Shown: positions 35,626 to 44,013 of the stretch, piece after piece | How positions within the stretch are numbered: the first letter of the stretch is position 1 | Layout of the letters: every line of letters begins with the position of its first letter | Source: Pseudomonas sp. Q1-7 | Lineage (GTDB): Bacteria; Pseudomonadota; Gammaproteobacteria; Pseudomonadales; Pseudomonadaceae | DNA length: 64,000 nt | Assembly (NCBI RefSeq): GCF_028010285.1 | Contig: NZ_CP116304.1 | Coordinates: 4,294,501 to 4,358,500, forward strand | Reading direction: 5' to 3' | Program-made: the position numbers and the translations under genes | Notes under the pieces: generated by a model | Told to the model about the DNA's origin: nothing | What the model saw: only the letters and a program-made list of their open reading frames with translations | The model's database searches: none

Positions 35626-36537
35626 TCAGGCTTCGGCGCGAACGCGGTCGCGGATGATTTCCTGAGCGGAGCTTTGGGCCTTTTGCAGCTGGAAGCTGAA
35701 GTCGATCTCGGCGACGCGACCTTCCACGCCGTGGAGGTTCTCGCCGAAGCGCACTTCACCCACCAGGCCATCGCGGGTGGCGTAGGCGAAGTCGTCCCAC
35801 AGGTATTCGTCGCCCGACAGGTTGATCTGGGTGGTCAGGTGACGGTAGCCCGGCGCGGAGATGAAGAAGTGGATGTGCGCCGGACGGTTGCCGTGGCGGC
35901 CCAGCAGGTTCAGCACTTCCTGGGTGGTGCCATCCGGCGGGCAGCCGTAGCCCGACGGCACGATGCTGCGGGCGCGGTAACGGCCTTCGGCGTCGGTGAC
36001 GATGCGGCGACGCAGGTTGTACTCCGACTGGGTGGTGTCGAAGTAGGAGTAGGTGCCCTTGGTGTTGGCATGCCACAGGTCGACGATGGCGCCGGCGATC
36101 GGCTGGCCTTCGCTGTCCACCACACGACCCTGGAGGAACATCGGGGTGCCCGGGTCGGTGCCGTCGTCCATGCGGGTTTCGCCTTCGGAGAGCGGTGCGC
36201 CGGCCACGTAGAGCGGGCCTTCGATGGTGCGCGGGGTGCCGCCGGTGAGGCCGGCCGCCTCGTCCTGGGCGTCCAGCAGCAGGTCGAGGTAGTGTTCCAG
36301 GCCCAGGCCCGCCACCAGCAGGCCGGCTTCGCCACGGGCGCCCATGCGGTTGAGGTAGTCCACCGCCTTCCAGAATTCCTCGGTGGTGACTTCCAGGTCC
36401 TCGATGATCCGGATGGTGTCCATCAGGATGCGGTTGACCAGCTGCTTCATGCGCGGGCTGCCCTGGTCGTTGTTGAGGCCGCTGGCTTCGTGGAAGAACT
36501 TCTGAACGCTTTCGGTACCGGACAGTTTGATAGTCAT
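35626..36537 (-). CDS. catA: Catechol 1,2-dioxygenase
   Basis: A 303-residue intradiol dioxygenase that opens catechol to cis,cis-muconate. An N-terminal helical dimerisation/lipid-binding domain is followed by the catalytic beta-sandwich. Ligands to Fe(III) are visible as Tyr in GTYSYFD, Tyr in IVPSGYGCPP, and two His in NRPAHIHFF. It is third in catB-catC-catA, 39 bp after catC. It receives catechol from both the anthranilate and indole-acetate pathways encoded here. Confidence 0.95.
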   Translation of the reverse strand: MTIKLSGTESVQKFFHEASGLNNDQGSPRMKQLVNRILMDTIRIIEDLEVTTEEFWKAVDYLNRMGARGEAGLLVAGLGLEHYLDLLLDAQDEAAGLTGGTPRTIEGPLYVAGAPLSEGETRMDDGTDPGTPMFLQGRVVDSEGQPIAGAIVDLWHANTKGTYSYFDTTQSEYNLRRRIVTDAEGRYRARSIVPSGYGCPPDGTTQEVLNLLGRHGNRPAHIHFFISAPGYRHLTTQINLSGDEYLWDDFAYATRDGLVGEVRFGENLHGVEGRVAEIDFSFQLQKAQSSAQEIIRDRVRAEA

Positions 36538-36576
36538 GGCTATTTCCTCATCTTGTTTTTATCGGTGGCGAAACGA

Positions 36577-36867
36577 TCAGCGATCGTCCGCGTGAATCGA
36601 CGACGGGTGGCGGCACAAGCCGTCGACCTCGATTTCCATGTAGGGGAACAGCGGCAGCTGCATCAGCGTATCGTGCAGCTCCTCGACGCTGGCCAGGTCG
36701 AAGATGCTGTAGTTGGCGTAATGCCCGGCGATGCGCCACAGGTGGCGCCACTTGCCCTCGCGCTGCAGGCGCTGGGCCAGTTCCTTTTCGTCGGCCTTGA
36801 GCTTGGCTGCCTTGGCCGGGTCCATGTCGACCGGAAGTTTCACGGTCATCTTCACGTGGAACAGCAT
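36577..36867 (-). CDS. catC: Muconolactone delta-isomerase
   Basis: A 96-residue small isomerase of the usual length that makes the 3-oxoadipate enol-lactone. The start MLFHVKMTVKLPVDMDP and the tail LPLFPYMEIEVDGLCRHPSS are diagnostic of CatC. It lies 16 bp after catB. Confidence 0.95.
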   Translation of the reverse strand: MLFHVKMTVKLPVDMDPAKAAKLKADEKELAQRLQREGKWRHLWRIAGHYANYSIFDLASVEELHDTLMQLPLFPYMEIEVDGLCRHPSSIHADDR

Positions 36868-36883
36868 GGGTTGATTCTCCTCC

Positions 36884-38017
36884 TTACTTGCGGCGGAAGA
36901 ACGCCAGGCGCTCTTCGTCCAGGGCCAGGCCGAGGCCCGGGGTACGCGGCACGTGCAGCTGGAAATCACGGTACACCGGCGCTTCGCTGACGATCTCCTC
37001 GGTCAGCAGCAACGGGCCGAACAGCTCGGTGTGCCAGGTCAGTTGCTTGAGGGTGACGAAGGCATGGGCCGACGCCAGGGTACCGATGGAACCTTCCAGC
37101 ATGGTGCCGCCGTACAGGGCGATACCGGCCGCCTCGGCGATCTGCGCGGTGCGCAGCACGGCACGCGGGCCACCGTTCTTGGCGATTTTCAGGGCGAAGA
37201 TGCTGGCGGCGCCATCGGCGGCCAGGCTGAAGGCGTCCTCGACACTTTCGATGGATTCGTCGGCCATGATCGGCGCCGGGCTGCGCTGGTTCAGGCGAAC
37301 CTGGCCGGAACGGTTGATGCGCGAGATGGGCTGCTCGATCAGGTCGATGCCGTTGTCGCCGAGGATGCGGCAGGCACGCAGGGCCACGGACTCGTCCCAG
37401 GCCTGGTTGACGTCGACGCGTACGCTGGCGCGGTCGCCGAGGGCCTTCTTGATGGCGATGACATGGGCCAGGTCCTTGTTCACTTCACCGGCGCCGATCT
37501 TCAGCTTGAAGATGCGGTGGCGGCGGATTTCCAGCATGTGCTCGGCCTCGCCGATGTCCTTGGCGGTGTCGCCGCTGGCCAGGGTCCAGGCCACCTCCAG
37601 ACCGTCGCGCACGCGGCCGCCGAGCAGCTCGCTGACCGGCAGGCCGAGGCGCTTGCCCTGGGCATCCAGCAACGCGCTTTCCAGGCCCGACTTGGCGAAG
37701 GTGTTGCCCTTGGCGGCCTTGTCCAGGCGCAGCATGGCGGCGTTGATGTTGCAGGCGTCCTGCCCGACCAGCAGCGGAGCGAGGTGGCTGTCGATATTCT
37801 GCTTGATGCTTTCCGGGCTCTCGTTGCCGTAGGACAGGCCGCCGATGGTGGTGGACTCGCCGAGGCCCTCGATGCCGTCGGAGCAGCGCAGGCGGATCAC
37901 CACCAGGGTCTGGTTCTGCATGGTGTGCATGGCCAGCTTGTGCGGGCGGATGGTCGGCAGGTCGACGATGATCGCCTCGACGCTTTCGATCAGGACTTGA
38001 CTCACTTCAATACCCAT
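36884..38017 (-). CDS. catB: Muconate cycloisomerase
   Basis: A 377-residue enolase-superfamily enzyme (muconate lactonising). The KLKIGAG segment holds the catalytic Lys pair region; metal-ligand acids occur in VRVDVNQAWDE, LIEQPIS and MADESIES. It lactonises cis,cis-muconate. The ATG at 38017 was chosen over an upstream in-frame start because it faces a good promoter and the CatR-type site. Confidence 0.95.
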   Translation of the reverse strand: MGIEVSQVLIESVEAIIVDLPTIRPHKLAMHTMQNQTLVVIRLRCSDGIEGLGESTTIGGLSYGNESPESIKQNIDSHLAPLLVGQDACNINAAMLRLDKAAKGNTFAKSGLESALLDAQGKRLGLPVSELLGGRVRDGLEVAWTLASGDTAKDIGEAEHMLEIRRHRIFKLKIGAGEVNKDLAHVIAIKKALGDRASVRVDVNQAWDESVALRACRILGDNGIDLIEQPISRINRSGQVRLNQRSPAPIMADESIESVEDAFSLAADGAASIFALKIAKNGGPRAVLRTAQIAEAAGIALYGGTMLEGSIGTLASAHAFVTLKQLTWHTELFGPLLLTEEIVSEAPVYRDFQLHVPRTPGLGLALDEERLAFFRRK

Positions 38018-38041
38018 CAGGTTCGTTTCATCTGGTATCGG

Positions 38042-38071
38042 ATAGTGGCCGCGACAAACAACGGGGTCCAA
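38042..38071 (-). promoter_or_regulatory. Candidate catB promoter
   Basis: On the minus strand TTGGAC (38066-38071) and CACTAT (38042-38047) are 18 bp apart, giving a predicted start near 38035. The CatR-type palindrome is then centred about 62 bp upstream, close to where CatR recognition sites lie in known catBCA promoters. Confidence 0.5.
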
Positions 38072-38088
38072 TATAGAGTTTGTCTAGC

Positions 38089-38109
38089 TCGATACCCACA
38101 GAGTATCGA
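38089..38109. promoter_or_regulatory. CatR-type LysR recognition site
   Basis: A perfect 7-bp inverted repeat, TCGATAC - 7 bp - GTATCGA, contains the ATAC-N7-GTAT (T-N11-A) pattern of LysR-family sites. It lies in the catB/catR divergent gap, 33 bp before the catR start. It is the likely site for cis,cis-muconate-responsive activation of catBCA and autoregulation of catR. Confidence 0.75.
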
Positions 38110-38142
38110 AAACGCCAGAACCGCCACCTGCCCGGAGTCCCC

Positions 38143-39030
38143 ATGGAACTTCGCCACCTGCGCTACTTCCAGGCGCTCGCCGAAACCCTCAACTTCACTC
38201 GCGCCGCAGAACGCCTGCATATCGCGCAACCCCCGCTGAGCCGGCAGATCCAGCAGCTGGAAGACGAACTGGGGGTGACCCTGCTGGAACGTGGCCGACC
38301 CCTGCGCCTGACCGAAGCCGGGCGCTTCTTCCATGAGCATTCCAGCACCCTGCTCGAGCAGTTGACCAAGGTCTGTGACAATACCCGGCGGATTGGCTCG
38401 GGGGAAAAGGCCTGGCTGGGCATCGGCTTCGCCCCGTCCACCCTCTATGGCGTGCTGCCCGACCTGATACGCCGCCTGCGCAGCGATGCCGGGCTGGAAC
38501 TGGGCCTGTCGGAAATGACCACCCTGCAACAGGTGGAGTCCCTCAAGGCGGGGCGAATCGACGTCGGCTTCGGCCGTATCCACATCACCGACCCCGCCAT
38601 CCAGCAGCAGGTGCTGACCCTCGACCCGCTGGTGGCTGCGCTGCCCGCCGGGCATCCCTTGCTGCCCGGTCCGGTGAGCCTCACCGACCTCGCCCAGGAA
38701 CCCTTCGTGCTCTACCCCGGCAATCCGCGGCCGAGCTACGCCGATCATGTGCTCTCGCTGTTCGCCGCCTACGGCCTGCAGATCGAAGTGGCGCAATGGA
38801 CCAACGAACTGCAGACCGCCATCGGCCTGGTGGCGGCCGGCATCGGCATCACCCTGGTGCCGGCCTCGGTGCAGGTGTTGCACCGCATCGACATCGGCTA
38901 CGCCACCCTGCAGGAGGCCCAGGCCACCTCGCCCATCATCATCAGCCGCCGCGCGGGCGACGCCTCGCCGGCGTTGACCCATTGCCTGGCATTGATCGAG
39001 GAGCTGGCCGAGGGGCGGATCGGAGCGTGA
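38143..39030 (+). CDS. catR: LysR-family regulator of catechol degradation
   Basis: A 295-residue LysR regulator. The N-terminal helix-turn-helix reads MELRHLRYFQALAETLNFTRAAERLHI followed by the dimerisation helix. The effector domain has the CatR/BenM-like segments GFAPSTLYGVLPDLIRRLR, VGFGRIHITDP and LPAGHPLL. ATG 38143 has CGGAG upstream. It is divergent from catBCA and should activate it with cis,cis-muconate. Confidence 0.93.
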   Translation: MELRHLRYFQALAETLNFTRAAERLHIAQPPLSRQIQQLEDELGVTLLERGRPLRLTEAGRFFHEHSSTLLEQLTKVCDNTRRIGSGEKAWLGIGFAPSTLYGVLPDLIRRLRSDAGLELGLSEMTTLQQVESLKAGRIDVGFGRIHITDPAIQQQVLTLDPLVAALPAGHPLLPGPVSLTDLAQEPFVLYPGNPRPSYADHVLSLFAAYGLQIEVAQWTNELQTAIGLVAAGIGITLVPASVQVLHRIDIGYATLQEAQATSPIIISRRAGDASPALTHCLALIEELAEGRIGA

Positions 39031-39039
39031 TGCGGAAAT

Positions 39040-39123
39040 GTAGGATGGGTAGAGGCACGAAACCCGTCGCGTCAACTGCATGGGTTTCGCTCCGCTCGCG
39101 GAACGCCGCCCGACCCATCCTAC
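39040..39123. repeat. GTAGGATGGG-family palindromic repeat, copy 1
   Basis: Ends GTAGGATGGGT and ACCCATCCTAC are perfectly complementary, with an inner ACGAAACCC/GGGTTTCG-like pair. It is followed 16 bp later by a second unit in tandem, right after catR. Confidence 0.7.
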
Positions 39124-39139
39124 GGTTGTGCAACCAGTT

Positions 39140-39212
39140 CGTAGGATGGGTTGAGCTTGCGATACCCATCAACCGTGGTCCGCATGGGTTTCGTACCTCA
39201 ACCCATCCTACG
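39140..39212. repeat. GTAGGATGGG-family palindromic repeat, copy 2
   Basis: CGTAGGATGGGTTGAG at 39140-39155 is perfectly complementary to CTCAACCCATCCTACG at 39197-39212, with inner GATACCCAT and ATGGGTTTCG. The tandem arrangement with copy 1 resembles REP doublets. Confidence 0.75.
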
Positions 39213-39216
39213 GTTC

Positions 39217-39274
39217 CGCATGTCCACCGCAGGGGCAACTGCGCTGCCCATTCGCGAATGAATTCGCTCCCACG
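39217..39274. repeat. Partial copy of repeat family A
   Basis: This stretch contains CATGTCCACCGCAGGGGCA then GCGAATGAATTCGCTCCCAC, the right half of the 99-bp element. It lies between the tandem repeats after catR and the terminator of the NIPSNAP gene. Confidence 0.5.
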
Positions 39275-39296
39275 AAAAGCAATCGCCCACCACATC

Positions 39297-39328
39297 AAAA
39301 AAAGGCCCGCAAAGGAGTGGAACGGGCC
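39297..39328 (-). terminator. Intrinsic terminator after the NIPSNAP gene
   Basis: On the minus strand GGCCCG and CGGGCC form a stem around a 13-nt loop, followed by seven T residues. It starts about 25 bp after the NIPSNAP-gene stop codon. Confidence 0.85.
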
Positions 39329-39353
39329 GAGGTAAAGCGTGAAAAAGATGCCG

Positions 39354-39977
39354 CTACTGCAATGGCGAGAAGGTCGCTGGCAGGTAGACGGTGGAATGCA
39401 TTTCGCGCAGCTGCGGCCCGGAGTTTTCCGGCGGCCAGACGCCGTCGGCCACCGCGCGGGTGCGCACGTCCAGGCGTTGCTCCAGGCTCGCGTAGGGCCA
39501 GATGTGCAGGTAGCGCGGGGTGCGGCCATCGGTGGCGTAGAAGGCCGCGTACACCTGTGAATAACGGTCCGTCGTGCGCGGCCCGACGGCCTTCTTCCAG
39601 CCCTGCAGGGTGGGGGCCAGGCCGGAGGGGATCAGGTTGTATTCGCGCAGTTCGTAGAAGGGGCCGTGGGCGCCCGGCGCCAGGGGTTCGAGGAAAGGAA
39701 AGAGGCTGTAGTTCTCCACCTTCATGTCGAGCATGAAGGCTTCGATGCCGAAGGCGTCCCGCGCCAGCAGGAAGCGTTCGCGCTCGGTCTGGCGTGCCGC
39801 CTCGTCGCTGAACCCCCGCAGCACCGCGATCTGGTTCAACGGGCCGATTTCCGAAGACCAGCAGCCGACCAGGGTGCAGCCCGGAGCCGCTTCGGCCAGT
39901 GTGGACTCCAGGCGCGCCAGGGCCGCCGCCGGAGTACGCACGCGCAGGGTGAAGGTAATGAGTTCGTAGAGTCGCAT
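39354..39977 (-). CDS. NIPSNAP-family protein
   Basis: A 207-residue protein made of two ferredoxin-like (dimeric alpha/beta-barrel) repeats. The first begins MRLYELITFTLRV and the second YELREYNLIPSGLAPTLQGWKKAVGPR, both typical NIPSNAP text. HIWPYASLEQR is also conserved. Biochemical function is unknown; such proteins often sit in aromatic-degradation loci and may bind an aromatic intermediate. It is 48 bp downstream of the second OprD porin on the same strand, so the two are probably co-transcribed. Confidence 0.8.
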   Translation of the reverse strand: MRLYELITFTLRVRTPAAALARLESTLAEAAPGCTLVGCWSSEIGPLNQIAVLRGFSDEAARQTERERFLLARDAFGIEAFMLDMKVENYSLFPFLEPLAPGAHGPFYELREYNLIPSGLAPTLQGWKKAVGPRTTDRYSQVYAAFYATDGRTPRYLHIWPYASLEQRLDVRTRAVADGVWPPENSGPQLREMHSTVYLPATFSPLQ

Positions 39978-40025
39978 CGGGGTCTCGCTCGCGGGGCCGA
40001 CCGTTTCCGGCCGGCCCTCGATGGG

Positions 40026-41303
40026 TCAGAACTTGAAGGTGTAGGTGGTGATCAGGCGGTTCTCCTGGTAGTCCGGGCCTGAGGCGCTGCCGTTGCCGTA
40101 GCGGGTCTTGACGTCGATGTTGCGCCACTCGAAGCCGACGCCCTTGAGCGGGCCGCTCTGCACCACGTAGCTGAGGTAGAGGTTGCGTTCGCTCTCCACG
40201 TTCTGGTCCAGGGCGTTGTTGCCACGGTCGATGCCGGTGCCGCGCAGGTAGCGGGTCATCAGCTTCAGGCCGGGCACGCCATAGGCGGCGAAGTCGAGGT
40301 CGTAGCGCAGTTGCCAGGAACTCTCGTTGGGCTTGACGAAGGCGACGGTGGACCAGTTCACCAGGTAGGGCTGCGGCGCATAGCCGTTCAGCGTGGGGAA
40401 GGTGCTTTCACCGAGCATGCGCTGGTAGCCGACGCCGATGGCGTGGGCCCCCTTGCGCAGGGTGGTCATGGCGCCGTAGGAACGGTTGTCGATGTCGCCG
40501 TAGAGCGCCTTGCCGTCTTCGCTGTTGTCGAAGTAGCGCAGGTCGGTCTTCAGGCCGTAGCCATTGCCCAGGTCGGCGGTGTGGGTCGCGCCCAGGTAGT
40601 GCTGCTGGTAGATGTCTTCCAGCTGGCCATAGAAGTAGCTGGCGGTCAGCGAGGGGGTGAAGGCGTAGGTGGCACCGCCGAAGTTCAGGCCATCGCTGCG
40701 ACGTTTGATGTCCGGCCCGTTGAACAGGTACATCTTCTCGCGGTTGGAGGATTCGCGGCTGCTGATCTCGGTGAAGCGCCCGCCGGTGAGGGTGAGCCTG
40801 TCCACCTCGCGGGATTCCAGCAGGAAGCCGTGGTAGGTGGTGATCAGTTGGCGGCTGTCGTCGTAGAAGGCCACCGGCAGCATCGGACGGTGCTCGCCGA
40901 CCTTCAGCTCGGTCTTGGAGTAGCGCATCTTGCCGGTCAGCGCGGCGCGGCCGTAGTCGCGCACCTGCTCACCCTTGCTGTCGTCATAGGGAATGATGGT
41001 GTCCGGGCCACGGCCACCACCGCCGTCGAGGCGATAGGCATATTGCGCTGAAACATCCAGGCCGAACTGAAAAGTGCCTTCGGTATATCCGGAGATGGCG
41101 CGAAAGTCGAAACCCTGGGTCCAACTTCCAATGCGCGACTTGGGCGCATCATCCTGTTTGAAGTCACGGTCGATATAGAAGTTTCGCAAGCCAAGGCTGA
41201 TTTGCCGATCCTTCACGAAGTCCGCCTGGGCAGACATCGGCATGAGCATCCCCATCAGGCCCGCGGCAGCGACGCCGCTGGCCAGCCAGCTTTTATGGAA
41301 CAT
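40026..41303 (-). CDS. OprD-family outer-membrane porin (auxin locus)
   Basis: A 425-residue porin. The signal peptide ends near MSAQA and the mature protein begins DFVKDRQISLGLRNFYIDRDF. The family segments [22 protein letters not shown] and the C-terminal YQENRLITTYTFKF are present. It differs clearly from the porin at 33110, so the two are not a recent duplication. It is downstream of iacG but separated by ~370 bp with its own leader. A role in indole-acetate or another aromatic acid uptake is plausible. Confidence 0.9.
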   Translation of the reverse strand: MFHKSWLASGVAAAGLMGMLMPMSAQADFVKDRQISLGLRNFYIDRDFKQDDAPKSRIGSWTQGFDFRAISGYTEGTFQFGLDVSAQYAYRLDGGGGRGPDTIIPYDDSKGEQVRDYGRAALTGKMRYSKTELKVGEHRPMLPVAFYDDSRQLITTYHGFLLESREVDRLTLTGGRFTEISSRESSNREKMYLFNGPDIKRRSDGLNFGGATYAFTPSLTASYFYGQLEDIYQQHYLGATHTADLGNGYGLKTDLRYFDNSEDGKALYGDIDNRSYGAMTTLRKGAHAIGVGYQRMLGESTFPTLNGYAPQPYLVNWSTVAFVKPNESSWQLRYDLDFAAYGVPGLKLMTRYLRGTGIDRGNNALDQNVESERNLYLSYVVQSGPLKGVGFEWRNIDVKTRYGNGSASGPDYQENRLITTYTFKF

Positions 41304-41671
41304 GGACGTGATCCTTTCTTACCTGTGCACGCAAGGCACATCGAGTGGGAGCAGATTAATTGGCAAGAAGTGCAACTTCGGCAGTTAATCCACGTATTTG
41401 TTTTTATAACCACTTACTGCAAAAAGGTCGTGGCAAGGCCCGCCACCCGAACAGGTACGGGCGCCCTCGATTTCTAGTTATGGGTACAACTTCAAAAACG
41501 GATGAATGACAACTTCATCCGACATTCCGGATTGAATCCGAAATTCTTACCATTCGAACTCCGCTTGTTGGGCTTCGCGTAGCTCAGCCACAACCTACAA
41601 AAGCGCTCGGACCGGTAGGTTGGGTAGAGCGAAGCGAAACCCAACAACACCCGTCATCCCGCAACAACGGT
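41304..41671. other. Intergenic region between iacG and the porin
   Basis: About 370 bp without a gene. It should hold the porin promoter (an AT-rich stretch lies at 41350-41420) and ends with a decayed copy of the GTAGG-type palindrome: CAACCTAC at 41591-41598 pairs with GTAGGTTG at 41615-41622, and GTTGGGT at 41619-41625 pairs with ACCCAAC at 41639-41645. Confidence 0.5.
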
Positions 41672-42172
41672 TCAACAGGCCGAACGCGACGCGTCCCCCA
41701 GGCGGTGGTAGGCGCGGTTGAAATACACCAGGCCTTCCTGGCTCTTGCCGTGGCGAATGCCCAGCACCTCGCAATAGAAGATGGTGTGGGAGCCCACTTC
41801 ATGGGCCTGGGCGATACGGCAATCGAAGCTCACCAGGGCGTCGTCCAGCAGCGGCGCGCCGCTTTCCAGGGTGCTCCAACTGGCGCGGGCGAAGCGCTGG
41901 TCGGAGTCCAGCTCGCGATTGGCGAACACGGCGGAGATGTCCTTCAGCTCGGCAGTCAGCACGTTCACGCTGAGCACGCCGTTCTGCTTGAAATGGCCGT
42001 TGGCGAAGGACGAGCGGTTCATGCACACCAGCAGCGTCGGCGGCTGATCGGTGACGCTGCACACCGCCGAGGCGGTGAAGCCGAAGCGCCCGGCGGCGCC
42101 ATCGGTGGTGATGACCGAAACGGCGCCACCCAGCAGCGCCATGGCATTGCGGAATCCAGTTGTGTCGACCAT
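41672..42172 (-). CDS. iacG: Flavin reductase, IacG-like
   Basis: A 166-residue flavin reductase of the HpaC/RutF type. FRNAMALLGGAVSVITTDG, GFTASAVCSVTDQPPTLLVCMNRSS and HTIFYCEVLGIRHG are diagnostic, and the length is normal. In known iac clusters IacG supplies reduced flavin to the IacA monooxygenase. It is the last gene of the operon, 19 bp after iacF. ATG 42172 was chosen over upstream in-frame codons that run into iacF. Confidence 0.85.
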   Translation of the reverse strand: MVDTTGFRNAMALLGGAVSVITTDGAAGRFGFTASAVCSVTDQPPTLLVCMNRSSFANGHFKQNGVLSVNVLTAELKDISAVFANRELDSDQRFARASWSTLESGAPLLDDALVSFDCRIAQAHEVGSHTIFYCEVLGIRHGKSQEGLVYFNRAYHRLGDASRSAC

Positions 42173-42191
42173 GGTCTTTGCCCCTTTGCGG

Positions 42192-43151
42192 TCAGATGTC
42201 CAGCACCAGTTTTTGCGACTTGGCCCGCGAGCAGCAGACCAGGATCTGGTCGTTGGCGGCCTTCTCGTCATCGGTCAGATAGACGTCGCGGTGGTCCGGT
42301 TCGCCTTCCAGCACGTCGCACAGGCAGGTGCCGCAGACGCCCTGTTCGCAGGAAATCTCGATCTTGATGCCGACGCCGGCCAGCGCGTCGACGATGCTCT
42401 GCCCCTCGGCCACCTGCACGGTCTTGCCGCTGCGCTGGGCGACGACTTCGAAGCTGCCGCCGCTGGGGTCCACGTCCACCTGGAAGTACTCGCGGTGGAT
42501 GTGGTCGTCGGCGTAGCCGGCCTTGCGCGCCTCACTGATCACCCAATCCATGAAGCCGGCCGGACCGCAGACGTAGACGTGCACGCCGTCCGCCGGCTGG
42601 CCGAGCACGGTAGGCAGGTCGAGCTTCTGCGCGGCGTCTTCGTCATCGAAGTGGGTGTGCACGCAGGCGGCAAAGCTGGCGCTGGCCAGTTCGTCGAGGA
42701 ACGCGGTGCGGCTGCGGGAACGGCCGCAATAGTGCAGCTCGAAGGCGCTGTCGCACGCCGTCAACTGGTGGGCCATGGCGATCATCGGGGTGATGCCGAT
42801 GCCGCCGCCGATCAGGATCGAACGGCTGGCGTCGGCGGCCAGCGGGAAGAGGTTGCGCGGTGCGCCGATGGCCACCTCGCTGCCTTCCCGCAGCAGTTCG
42901 TGGACCGCTACCGAACCGCCACGGGAGGCCGGATCGAGCAGCACGCCCAGGCGGTAGACGGCGGGGTTGGCCGGGTCCCCGCAGAGCGAGTACTGACGCA
43001 CCAGCCCGGGTTTCAGGTGGATGTCCACATGGGCACCAGCCTCGAACGCCGGCAGGGATTGGCCCGAAGGGTCGGCGAGGTCGAGGATCACCACGCCCTC
43101 GCCCTGCTCCTGCCGCTTGCGTACCACCAGGTTCAACACTTGCTCACTCAT
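42192..43151 (-). CDS. iacF: PDR/VanB-type oxidoreductase, IacF-like
   Basis: A 319-residue phthalate-dioxygenase-reductase-type protein. The flavin domain (RQYSLCGDP) comes first, then the NAD domain (ILIGGGIGITPMIAMAHQL, VYVCGPAGFMDWV), then a C-terminal plant-type ferredoxin (ISCEQGVCGTCLCDVLEGE with the last Cys in ILVCC). This order is opposite to AntC. It would supply electrons to the IacC/IacD oxygenase. It starts 111 bp after the iacE stop. Confidence 0.87.
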   Translation of the reverse strand: MSEQVLNLVVRKRQEQGEGVVILDLADPSGQSLPAFEAGAHVDIHLKPGLVRQYSLCGDPANPAVYRLGVLLDPASRGGSVAVHELLREGSEVAIGAPRNLFPLAADASRSILIGGGIGITPMIAMAHQLTACDSAFELHYCGRSRSRTAFLDELASASFAACVHTHFDDEDAAQKLDLPTVLGQPADGVHVYVCGPAGFMDWVISEARKAGYADDHIHREYFQVDVDPSGGSFEVVAQRSGKTVQVAEGQSIVDALAGVGIKIEISCEQGVCGTCLCDVLEGEPDHRDVYLTDDEKAANDQILVCCSRAKSQKLVLDI

Positions 43152-43262
43152 ACCGGCCTTCCCGCACCTTCGAGGTGCTGCTTGTTCTCGTTCGTTACAG
43201 TCCGCACGCGCGGCATTCTTTCAAGTGCCCCCGGCAGCCGATGAGCCGCCGCGGGCGGGTGT

Positions 43263-44003
43263 TCAGCGCATGAAGAGTCCGCCGTTCACATCCCAGGTCG
43301 CCCCGGTGGTGAAGTAGGCTTCCGGGCGCGCCAGTTGCACGATCAGGTCGCCGAGGAAATCGGCATCGCCCAGGCGCTTGACCGGGATATTCGCCAGCAA
43401 GCCTTCCATGCGTTCCGCCGGCACCGCCGCGCGCACCGCCGGGGACTCGATGGGCCCCGGGGCGATGGCGTTGACGGTGACACCGCCTGCCGCCAGTTCC
43501 TTGGCGAAGACCTTGGTCAGGGTGACGATGGCGCCCTTGGACGCGGCGTAGTGCGCGCCCGTGGCGGTGCCGCCGTTCTGCCCGGCGAGGGAGGCCATGT
43601 TGACGATCCGCCCGTAGCCGGCCGCCGCCATGTGCGCGCCGAACACCTGGCAGCCAACGAACACGCTGCGGGTGTTGAGGCTGAGGACGCGGTCGAACTC
43701 CTCGGGGCTGATCTGCATCACCGGCGTGGTCAGGGTCATGGCGGCGTTGTTGACCGCCACGTGCAGGGCGCCGAAGCGCGCCATCACTGCGGCCAGCGCC
43801 GCCTCGAAATCGGCTTTGCTGCTTACATCAAGCTTCAGCGCCAGGCTGCGCTGGCCACTCGGGTCGAGCCGGTCGGCGGCGGCCTGGGCGCGTTCCAGGG
43901 ACAGGTCGGTGATCACCACCGCGTAGCCGGCGGCGAACAGCCGGCTGGCGATGGCCAGGCCCAGCCCCTGGGCGGCGCCGGTAACCAGTGCTACCTGGGT
44001 CAT
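43263..44003 (-). CDS. iacE: Short-chain dehydrogenase, IacE-like
   Basis: A 246-residue SDR oxidoreductase. The nucleotide-binding motif is TGAAQGLGLA, then NNAAM, and the catalytic YxxxK is YAASK. Length is standard. In the established iac pathway IacE acts on hydroxylated indole-acetate intermediates on the way to catechol. It lies 10 bp after iacD. Confidence 0.85.
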   Translation of the reverse strand: MTQVALVTGAAQGLGLAIASRLFAAGYAVVITDLSLERAQAAADRLDPSGQRSLALKLDVSSKADFEAALAAVMARFGALHVAVNNAAMTLTTPVMQISPEEFDRVLSLNTRSVFVGCQVFGAHMAAAGYGRIVNMASLAGQNGGTATGAHYAASKGAIVTLTKVFAKELAAGGVTVNAIAPGPIESPAVRAAVPAERMEGLLANIPVKRLGDADFLGDLIVQLARPEAYFTTGATWDVNGGLFMR

Positions 44004-44013
44004 GGCGCGCTCC

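Noticed and set aside
39040-39212. A CRISPR-like array
   Set aside because: Only two palindromic units of different length occur, with no regular spacers and no cas genes. They are REP-like repeats.
41357-41372. Sigma-54 promoter TTGGCAAGAAGTGCA in front of the porin
   Set aside because: The GG and GC doublets are separated by 8 rather than 10 bp, and the orientation is away from the porin gene.
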